Positions 1-5,209 of a DNA stretch of 6,008 nt are shown here, in pieces. Below the pieces are notes generated by a model, which saw only the letters and a list, made by a program, of their open reading frames with translations, had not been told where the DNA came from and made no database searches. The stretch is from NCBI GenBank assembly GCA_016177865.1, contig JACOUJ010000075.1, positions 1-6,008 on the forward strand, in the 5' to 3' direction. Each line of letters opens with the position of its first letter. The stretch's first letter is position 1. This DNA is from Candidatus Rokuibacteriota bacterium (GTDB taxonomy: Bacteria > Methylomirabilota > Methylomirabilia > Rokubacteriales > JACOUJ01). The translations under genes and the position numbers were made by a program.

Positions 1-231
1 GACCTCCTGAACCATCTCCTCAGCGTCAACCCGGTTCTGAAAAAACCGGAAGGCAACCCGGTAGATCTGCCGCTCATGCCGGCGGACCAACTCCTCGAAG
101 GCATGAGACTCGCCCCGGCGGACTGCCTGGAGAAGGTCAAGGTCGTCCTTTTGACGATCCACAGGCTCGGAGGGTTTAATGGGTTTAATCCGGTCGTCCC
201 TCTCGGCCGGGTCATCCGGCCTTACTCCCAT
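1..231 (-). CDS. ECF-type RNA polymerase sigma factor, N-terminal part (truncated by window edge)
   Basis: Seen: the minus strand reads open from ATG 231-229 to the window edge, giving 77 residues. After a charged, low-complexity leader of about 30 residues comes a typical sigma-70 region 2: DLDLLQAVRRGESHAFEELV, then RRHERQIYRVAFRFFQNRVD and AEEMVQEV. The hydrophobic/aromatic pattern and the closing D-A-E-(E/D)-x-x-Q-E-(V/A) block are hallmarks of sigma regions 2.1-2.2, which bind the core RNA polymerase clamp. Region 4 lies beyond the window. Known: ECF factors direct polymerase to stress- or envelope-related promoters, often under an anti-sigma factor encoded next to them. The ATG lies inside the end of the preceding ligase gene (10-base overlap, ligase TAA at 224-222), so translation is probably coupled. 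An in-frame stop lies about 36 bases upstream, and ATG 231 is the first good start after it; no strong Shine-Dalgarno is visible. The leader carries a duplicated Ile-Lys-Pro. Confidence 0.88.
   Translation of the reverse strand, partial: MGVRPDDPAERDDRIKPIKPSEPVDRQKDDLDLLQAVRRGESHAFEELVRRHERQIYRVAFRFFQNRVDAEEMVQEV
172..189. repeat. Perfect 9-base tandem duplication inside the sigma-factor leader
   Basis: GGGTTTAAT occurs twice in a row (172-180 and 181-189). In the sigma-factor frame this encodes Ile-Lys-Pro twice, before region 2. It is in frame and lies in the poorly conserved leader, so it is probably neutral slippage. Confidence 0.6.
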
Positions 232-2183
232 CGCGGAGGCTTCATCAGGACCCCCAGGGTCCGGTCATCGGAACTCGCTCCAACCTGCTTCGGGCTCAGG
301 GCATAGGCGGCTTGAAGCCGCAGAAGGACCGGATGACCCTGCGGGCGGTTCACGGGGAGTCGAAACTGGACCCATTCCCTTCCTGGCAAAAGGAGTGAGG
401 CCGACGGGCTTCCATCGAGCCAGGCCGTGACCGCTTGGTGCCGGTGATCAACGCCCGGGAGCGGGGCGGACGCGGTCAGCACGAGCGTGGATCCCCCCGC
501 GGGAAGCACCGCCGCGGCGCGGCGGCCCGTCCAGCGGGCGAGCGCTTGGTCGGGTTGCCGCTCCCACTTAAAGAACCCGGCTTCATACCCGAGCGCCCTG
601 GGACGAGATACGATTGAGGTGACCCGCCAGGCACCTGCCAAGACGAGGCACGCGACAAGGCCGACGATCAGGGGACGATGCCACGGGGCGCGAGGTGGTG
701 AGGGGGAAGCCCCGGCTGCGAGACTCATGATCAAGGCCGCGAGGAGCCAAAAATAGATCTGGAGACTCCAAAGGTAGAAGGTGGATTGGAGCACGCTATA
801 GAACAGCCACCCCCCGAGGGAGATCATGGCGGCGCCCAGGAGCGTCACCGAAGGCGAGTGCTCCGCCCTGAGCCCTCGAAGCCCATCGCCAAAGATGGCG
901 CCGATCAGGAGCGCCAGGGCGAAAAACCCGATGACCCCCCCCTCCGCGAAGACCTGGAGGTAGAGGCTGTGGGCCGTTCCCCAAAACGGGCCGAACTCTC
1001 GCGGCGTCAGTGAGGAGTAATCGGGGAAGAAATACGCAAATCGGCCGGTGCCAACTCCCAACAGGGGCTGGTCTCCGAGCATCGCAAGGGCGACGCGCCA
1101 GAGATGGGCGCGGTTCGCGTCGCCCAGCTCCCAGATCGCTCGAACGCGAGCGAGGACAGTGCCGCCGAGGGCGATCGCGTCGAGCGTCAGGACGCTCAAG
1201 GTCAGGAGCGCGAGAAGGCTGGCGGACACCCACGGTCTCCCCCAGAGCCTCCCTTCCCTCGCCTGCCGATGAAGCCACACGCTGTACAAGGCCATCAGAC
1301 CCAATTCCACCAAGAAGCCGAGATAGGCCCCCCGCTGGAAGGTCAGGGCCAGGGCGAGCGCTGCGGGGAGCAGCGCGAACCCCGCCACGCGCTCTCGCCA
1401 GGCGGGGCGACCGAGGAAAGCCAGCATCCAGGGGGCGCCATAGACAAGATACTGGGCGAAATAGTCGGGGTTCCACGCGATGCCGGTCAGCCGGTGCGGA
1501 TGGTTTCCCACCGTGACATACTGCGCGAAGGAAAGTGAAAGATACCGGCCGGAGTACGGAATGACGCCGAAGTATTTCACCATGCCGAGGAGGGCCAGGC
1601 CGCCATAGACCAGAGCCATCGCCACGACGGTGCGGCGAATGAGTTCCCCTGGCGGGCGGAGATTCACCACCACCACGTAGAGGCCGACTCCGAGAAGGGC
1701 CATGACGAAGATCTGCAACGGGTTGAGATGGGAGACCGCGGGGATTCCGCGGAGAACCAAGGCCATGACGTCGGCGGGGGGGAAGACCCAGAGATCTTCC
1801 CGAAGCTCCTTGAGATCGAGGGGAAGGGCCAGGACGAGGCTTGCGACATAGAAAAGAAGGATCCCCCGGTGGGGCCAGACCCACGCCCTCCCGCTTCTGA
1901 GACCCGCCCAAACGCCCAAGACAATGACGACGAAGACCATTCCGGGGACAAGGAGAAAGGCCGGGCTCTTATAAGCCTCGCCGAGAAAGAACGGGACGAA
2001 GAGGAAGAGAAACGTCACGCCGTTCACAGGGTGAAGCAGCGCCACCGCGAGAAAGAACACCACCACGACGACCGCCGCAACGGGCTCCGACAGACGCAAT
2101 AAGGAGACCGCGAGGGCCAGCAGGGCAAGGAATCCTGTGTGCCAGAGGGGATGGATCACTGAGGACCCCGCGCGGTCACGCAA
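222..2183 (-). CDS. O-antigen ligase / Wzy-type polymerase family membrane protein with C-terminal soluble domain
   Basis: This 653-residue, strongly hydrophobic protein has roughly 12-14 membrane segments between residues 12 and 520. It shows the Wzy_C/WaaL signature blocks: a Gly-Ile-Ala-Trp-Asn-Pro-Asp block (234-240) with following aromatics, LTFQRGAYLGF (280-290, the usual S/Q-R-G-A helix), RAHLWRVALAMLGDQPLLGVGTGRF-like sequence at 358-382, and a periplasmic His at 405 in TAHSLYLQVFAEGG (403-416) before the next helix. Known: members transfer or polymerise undecaprenyl-linked glycans at the outer face of the inner membrane. Which of the two this one does, and its sugar, cannot be told. 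Residues about 528-653 form a polar, predicted beta-rich tail after the last helix, which is unusual for the family. The start is TTG 2183 with AGGA close upstream; GTG 2159, preceded by GGGG, is an alternative eight codons in. It lies 48 bases after the truncated dehydrogenase and overlaps the sigma gene. Confidence 0.85.
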   Translation of the reverse strand: MRDRAGSSVIHPLWHTGFLALLALAVSLLRLSEPVAAVVVVVFFLAVALLHPVNGVTFLFLFVPFFLGEAYKSPAFLLVPGMVFVVIVLGVWAGLRSGRAWVWPHRGILLFYVASLVLALPLDLKELREDLWVFPPADVMALVLRGIPAVSHLNPLQIFVMALLGVGLYVVVVNLRPPGELIRRTVVAMALVYGGLALLGMVKYFGVIPYSGRYLSLSFAQYVTVGNHPHRLTGIAWNPDYFAQYLVYGAPWMLAFLGRPAWRERVAGFALLPAALALALTFQRGAYLGFLVELGLMALYSVWLHRQAREGRLWGRPWVSASLLALLTLSVLTLDAIALGGTVLARVRAIWELGDANRAHLWRVALAMLGDQPLLGVGTGRFAYFFPDYSSLTPREFGPFWGTAHSLYLQVFAEGGVIGFFALALLIGAIFGDGLRGLRAEHSPSVTLLGAAMISLGGWLFYSVLQSTFYLWSLQIYFWLLAALIMSLAAGASPSPPRAPWHRPLIVGLVACLVLAGAWRVTSIVSRPRALGYEAGFFKWERQPDQALARWTGRRAAAVLPAGGSTLVLTASAPLPGVDHRHQAVTAWLDGSPSASLLLPGREWVQFRLPVNRPQGHPVLLRLQAAYALSPKQVGASSDDRTLGVLMKPPRWE

Positions 2184-2231
2184 AAATCCTACCAGAGCGT
2201 CTTGGGAAGGGGAAGACTTTCCGGCGTTCCG

Positions 2232-3035
2232 CTACGTCAGAAGTCTGCTGAAAAACACCGTTCCCGCGATCCATCTTTCTTTGAGGGCCTGGACGAGCGC
2301 AGCCTCGTTGACCAGCGGCCCCCGGGCGGCGTTGATCAGGTAGGCAGTCGGCTTCATCAGCCTGAGCTCCGCCGCGTCGATCAGGTGACGGGTGTCGGGG
2401 AGGAGTGGGGCGTGGAGCGTCACAAAATCCGATTCCCGGAGAAGGGTCGCCTTGTCCACAAACGTCGCCCCGAGCTCTCGTTCGGTCCCGGGATCGGCTC
2501 GAACCGCGTCGTGGTAGAGGACCCGCATGCGAAACCCGAGGGCGCGGCGGGCAACGGCCCGACCGATCCTGCCAAACCCAAGGATCCCGAGCGTTTTCCC
2601 GTGGACGTCATTGCCGAGGAGAAGCATCAACTCCCACCGTGTGAATTTTCCCGCCCGGACATACTGATCCGCCTCCGTGAGGCGGCGCGCCACGGCCATG
2701 AGCAAGGTCCACGCGAAGTCCGCGGTGGTTTCGGTGAGAACTTCCGGCGTATTGGTCACGACGACCCGCCGGGCCGTAGCCGAGGCCACATCAATATTGT
2801 CGTAGCCCACTGCGACGTTGGCCACGACCTTGAGCCGCGGAGCGGATGCGAAGACCTCGGCGTCAATGCGATCGGTGAGGAGACAGACGAGTCCCTGCTT
2901 GTCCTTGAGCCGGGCGATCAGCTCGGACTTCGGGAGCGGGTGGGGCCCGGGATGAAGATCCACCTCGGCCCGCTGCCGGGCCAGGGCCAGGGCCTCCTCG
3001 GGGATAATCCTCGATACCAGGATGGCCGGCTTCAT
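2232..3035 (-). CDS. D-isomer-specific 2-hydroxyacid dehydrogenase (GyaR-like), C-terminally truncated, probably non-functional
   Basis: The 267-residue product matches the D-2-hydroxyacid dehydrogenase family (glyoxylate/hydroxypyruvate reductase, phosphoglycerate dehydrogenase). It has an N-terminal catalytic lobe with VANVAVGYDNID (71-82) and VTNTPEVLTETTADFAW (93-109), the NAD-binding loop GFGRIG (153-158), and the substrate-binding Arg238 in NAARGP. Known: family members are usually about 310-335 residues and need a Glu in a GLDVFE-type segment and a His in a TPH-type segment after that Arg. Here similarity stops at Ile-Ala-Gly (256-258); residues 259-267 are an unrelated tail (TVFFSRLLT) followed by TAG. 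About 60 residues, including both catalytic residues, are missing, and no remnant is visible in any frame downstream. The gene is therefore probably a decaying fragment, or the join is an assembly artefact. The start is ATG 3035 with AGGTGG nine bases upstream. The rest of the reading frame is intact, so the truncation looks recent. Confidence 0.85.
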   Translation of the reverse strand: MKPAILVSRIIPEEALALARQRAEVDLHPGPHPLPKSELIARLKDKQGLVCLLTDRIDAEVFASAPRLKVVANVAVGYDNIDVASATARRVVVTNTPEVLTETTADFAWTLLMAVARRLTEADQYVRAGKFTRWELMLLLGNDVHGKTLGILGFGRIGRAVARRALGFRMRVLYHDAVRADPGTERELGATFVDKATLLRESDFVTLHAPLLPDTRHLIDAAELRLMKPTAYLINAARGPLVNEAALVQALKERWIAGTVFFSRLLT

Positions 3036-3044
3036 CGTTGTCCC

Positions 3045-3050
3045 CCACCT
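3045..3050 (-). promoter_or_regulatory. Shine-Dalgarno of the truncated dehydrogenase
   Basis: The minus strand reads AGGTGG followed by nine bases and then ATG 3035. This supports ATG 3035 as the dehydrogenase start. Confidence 0.55.
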
Positions 3051-3068
3051 ATCAGTGCCGGGCCGTGC

Positions 3069-3091
3069 CCCAGAAGACGCGGCGTTCTGGG
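3069..3091. repeat. Inverted repeat in the divergent intergenic region
   Basis: CCCAGAA (3069-3075) is mirrored by TTCTGGG (3085-3091) around a nine-base centre, gacgcggcg. A second, inner symmetry ACGC-g-GCGT (3077-3085) is offset by two bases. It lies 34 bases upstream of the dehydrogenase ATG and about 150 bases upstream of the oxidoreductase ATG, a position where an operator or a 5'-leader hairpin could sit. No T-run follows on either strand, so it is not a classic terminator. Function is inferred only. Confidence 0.4.
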
Positions 3092-3225
3092 ACCTTTCCT
3101 TCCGACCACAATGCTGGAAATGCTGCTAAAATACCCCCGATGAGCCGAGGAACGCAAGCGCAGAAATGGGGATCAAGCGAGTGGAAGCGGTGAGGATTGT
3201 ATTCGGCCAACGTAGCCCCAATCTC

Positions 3226-3239
3226 GGAGGAGGCGAGGA
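3226..3239 (+). promoter_or_regulatory. Shine-Dalgarno of the F420-type oxidoreductase
   Basis: GGAGGAGG (3226-3233) lies six bases before ATG 3240, a near-ideal ribosome binding site. A second GAGGA directly abuts the start. This fixes the start and predicts efficient translation. Confidence 0.8.
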
Positions 3240-4190
3240 ATGAAACTCGGCATCTTTCTTCCCATTTCGGGTCGATCGGCGACCCGCGCCACGCTGATGG
3301 AAGCCGCGCGCCAGGCAGAGGCCTGGGGCTATGACTCTGTCTGGACCGCGGATCGCATCTTCATCCCCTGGGAGATCCGCACGCCATACCCCTACAACTA
3401 TGCGGACGGAAGCCATTTTCTCGTCCCTCCGGACCGTCCCTTTCTTGAGCCGCTCACGTGCCTCGCCTTCTTGGCAGGATGCACGGAGCGGATCCTTCTC
3501 GGGATGAGTGTGCTTGTCATGCCCTATCGCCACCCGCTCTATTGGGCGAAGATCGCGACCACGATTGACCACCTCTCGCATGGGCGCCTCATCCTCGGCG
3601 TTGGGGTGGGCTGGATGGTGGAGGAGTTTGAACCCCTCGGCGCCCCGTTCAAGGAGCGCGGGGAAATGGCCAACGAGCACCTCCAGATCGTCGAGAAGCT
3701 GTGGGGGGAGGAGCGGCCTCGATTTGAAGGGCGCTTTTTCCAGTTCGACAACGTGGCCTTCTACCCCAAGCCGTACCAGAAGCCCCGCGTCCCGATCTGG
3801 GTCGGAGGCGAAAGCGCGCCGGCCCAGCGGCGCGCCGCCCGCTACGGCGACGCTTGGTTCTCCTACTTCGTACGAATCACGCCCCAGGAGCTGGCCGCGA
3901 AGTTCGCCAACGTCCGGCAAATGGCGAAAGACGCCGGGCGAGACCCCAATGAGGTTCACCTCTCCTGCTGCCGGCCGATCGAAGTGACCAGCGAGCCCGT
4001 GGCCCAGGAGCCGGACCGCCTCAAGGGAACTCCGACGCAGCTCGTTGAGGCCCTGAGAGGATATGAAAAAATCGGCGTGCAGCACATTGCGCTCCAGTTT
4101 ACCGCGCCTCGCTATCCGGAACGGGTTCAGCAGATCGAGCGTTTCGCACGGGAAGCTCTTTCCACCCTTCGGAAAGGTTCACACTCGTAA
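3240..4190 (+). CDS. LLM-class F420-dependent oxidoreductase (TIGR03619-like)
   Basis: The 316-residue, full-length product belongs to the bacterial luciferase-like monooxygenase superfamily, a TIM barrel that binds reduced F420 or FMN. Visible hallmarks are the first strand MKLGIFLPIS (1-10), EAARQAEAWGYDSVWTADR (21-39), the strand ILLGMSVLVMPYRHP (85-99), DHLSHGRLILGVGVGWM (110-126) with its Gly-rich cofactor loop, the EEFEPLGAPFKERG block (128-141), and PRVPIWVGGES (182-192). The GVGVGW..EEF..LG..F..R pattern is typical of the F420-dependent subgroup (Rv2161c-like, TIGR03619). Known members oxidise or reduce alcohols, aldehydes and other small organics, but the substrate cannot be read from sequence. 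No signal peptide is seen, so it is cytosolic. It is the first gene of a two-gene plus-strand unit, followed after 71 bases by the PAL-like gene. FMN dependence cannot be excluded. Confidence 0.9.
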   Translation: MKLGIFLPISGRSATRATLMEAARQAEAWGYDSVWTADRIFIPWEIRTPYPYNYADGSHFLVPPDRPFLEPLTCLAFLAGCTERILLGMSVLVMPYRHPLYWAKIATTIDHLSHGRLILGVGVGWMVEEFEPLGAPFKERGEMANEHLQIVEKLWGEERPRFEGRFFQFDNVAFYPKPYQKPRVPIWVGGESAPAQRRAARYGDAWFSYFVRITPQELAAKFANVRQMAKDAGRDPNEVHLSCCRPIEVTSEPVAQEPDRLKGTPTQLVEALRGYEKIGVQHIALQFTAPRYPERVQQIERFAREALSTLRKGSHS

Positions 4191-4203
4191 GATCAACCCA
4201 GGT

Positions 4204-4240
4204 GGGGGGGCCCAGGGGGAGGAGTGGGTGGGACTCCCCC
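4204..4240 (+). promoter_or_regulatory. G-rich tract with quadruplex and hairpin potential between the two plus-strand genes
   Basis: Four G-runs lie in register on the plus strand: seven Gs (4204-4210), five (4215-4219), three (4226-4228) and three (4230-4232), with spacers of 4, 6 and 1 bases. This fits the common G3+N1-7 quadruplex pattern. The same segment can instead fold GGGGGAG (4215-4221) onto CTCCCCC (4234-4240) across 12 bases. It ends 21 bases before the GTG start of the PAL-like gene, so either fold in the mRNA could tune translation or transcript continuity. No T-run follows, which argues against an intrinsic terminator. Confidence 0.4.
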
Positions 4241-4250
4241 CCTGACTATG

Positions 4251-4257
4251 AAGGAGG
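4251..4257 (+). promoter_or_regulatory. Shine-Dalgarno deciding the PAL-like gene start
   Basis: AAGGAGG lies four bases before GTG 4262. It is the best ribosome binding site in the gap and favours GTG 4262 over the longer in-frame GTG 4202, whose extra 20 codons would translate the G-rich tract. A six-codon frame ATG 4248 to TGA 4265 (MKEAS) overlaps the same start. Confidence 0.75.
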
Positions 4258-4261
4258 CATC

Positions 4262-5209
4262 GTGACCGTTGGCTCAGGCAGGCTGACCTATCGAGTTGCC
4301 GAAGGCTGGGGAAACCTTCCGCCCGGCTACCGCTATCTTGAGGCCGCCGGCGTCGCCGTGGACTCCAAAGACAACGTCTACGTCTTCACCAGGGGGGAGC
4401 ACCCCGTCATCGTCTTCGACCGGCAGGGAAACTTCTTGCGCTCCTGGGGGGAGGGGCTGGTCGGGCGGGCCCATGCCATCACGATCGGACCGGAAGATGA
4501 GATCTGGCTGACGGACGATGGCAACCACACGATCCGAAAGTTCACCACGGAGGGGAAACTCCTGATGACGATCGCGGGGGAGGGCCATCCGGCGCCGCTC
4601 CAAAGCGGGAAACCCTTCAACCGGCCCACCCACGTCGCCCTTTGCCCGCGGACCGGCGATCTCTACATCTCCGACGGCTACGGGAACTCCCGGGTCCACA
4701 AGTACGACCCGAAGGGCCGGCATCTCTTTTCCTGGGGCGGGGCCGGCACCGACCCCGGCTGCTTCAACCTTCCTCACAACATCGTCACGGACGCCGAGGG
4801 CCTCGTCTACGTGGCTGACCGGGAGAATCACCGGATCCAGATCTTCGACCCGAAGGGGCAGTACCTCGGCCAGTGGAACAATCTCCACCGCCCCTGCGGG
4901 CTCGGCTACGACGACGAGAACGGCGGGCTCTTCTTGGTCGGTGAGCTGGGGACCGGGCTCGAGGTGAACGCCGCCGTCGCCAACCTCGGCAACCGCGTGA
5001 GCATCCTCTCGATCAAGGGAGAGTTGGTTTGCCGGATCGGGGATCGCTTCGCGGGCGAAGGGCCGGGGCAGTTCATCGCGCCCCACGGCCTCGCCACGGA
5101 CTCGCGAGGCGATCTCTACGTCGCGGAGGTCTCCTACACGATCAAGGGTCGCCGGGAGAATCCGCCGCGGGAGCTGCGCTCGCTCCAGAAGTTCACCCGG
5201 GTCCATTAA
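4262..5209 (+). CDS. NHL-repeat six-bladed beta-propeller, peptidyl-alpha-hydroxyglycine amidating lyase (PAL)-like
   Basis: From GTG 4262 the product has 315 residues and about six NHL-type blades (roughly 27-62, 68-105, 120-160, 168-205, 209-258, 271-312), each ending in a V/I-Y/W-(V/L)-(A/T)-D-like strand. It aligns by eye with the lyase domain of animal peptide-amidating enzymes. Arg44 in FTRGEH matches rat PAL Arg533, His71 the zinc ligand His585, Tyr140 in SDGYGNSR the catalytic Tyr654, His172 in LPHN the zinc ligand His690, Arg187 in ADREN Arg706, and His275 in PHG the zinc ligand His786. The Asp after that last His, a calcium ligand in rat PAL, is Gly276 here. Known PAL cleaves peptidyl-alpha-hydroxyglycine into an amidated peptide and glyoxylate. 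Here no signal peptide and no copper monooxygenase partner are visible, so the true substrate is unknown. It is probably co-transcribed with the upstream oxidoreductase, and its 3' end overlaps the convergent NADH dehydrogenase gene. Confidence 0.85.
   Translation: MTVGSGRLTYRVAEGWGNLPPGYRYLEAAGVAVDSKDNVYVFTRGEHPVIVFDRQGNFLRSWGEGLVGRAHAITIGPEDEIWLTDDGNHTIRKFTTEGKLLMTIAGEGHPAPLQSGKPFNRPTHVALCPRTGDLYISDGYGNSRVHKYDPKGRHLFSWGGAGTDPGCFNLPHNIVTDAEGLVYVADRENHRIQIFDPKGQYLGQWNNLHRPCGLGYDDENGGLFLVGELGTGLEVNAAVANLGNRVSILSIKGELVCRIGDRFAGEGPGQFIAPHGLATDSRGDLYVAEVSYTIKGRRENPPRELRSLQKFTRVH

Larger units (their letters stand above)
3036..3239. promoter_or_regulatory. Divergent intergenic region with weak candidate promoters
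   Basis: This 204-base gap separates the minus-strand dehydrogenase from the plus-strand oxidoreductase and should carry promoters for both. On the plus strand TGCTAAAAT (3124-3132) resembles an extended -10 box, but no convincing -35 box lies 17 bases upstream. On the minus strand TATTTT, read from about 3135 downwards, has TTGCGT 18 bases upstream, a weak sigma-70-like pair. Both are partial matches in an otherwise GC-rich stretch and are offered as candidates only. Confidence 0.3.

Noticed and set aside
796..1911. Second minus-strand frame (371 codons) within the ligase gene
   Set aside because: It is an Arg/Pro/Gly-rich frame-shifted reading of the membrane protein with no domain features.
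2199..2217. Short hairpin GTCTT/AAGAC with a nine-base loop between the dehydrogenase and the ligase
   Set aside because: Only five base pairs and no T-run on the minus-strand transcript; too weak to call a terminator.
2202..3143. Long plus-strand open frame (313 codons) opposite the dehydrogenase
   Set aside because: The minus strand encodes a clearly recognisable dehydrogenase. The plus frame is charged, Pro/Gly/Arg-rich and has no family features, a typical high-GC shadow.
3126..4085. Minus-strand open frame (319 codons) opposite the F420-type oxidoreductase
   Set aside because: It mirrors a well-conserved gene with a strong ribosome site on the plus strand; the product shows no domain and no start signal.
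4202..4261. Longer N-terminus of the PAL-like protein from GTG 4202
   Set aside because: The added 20 residues come from the G-rich tract, have no family similarity, and lack a ribosome site as good as AAGGAGG before GTG 4262.
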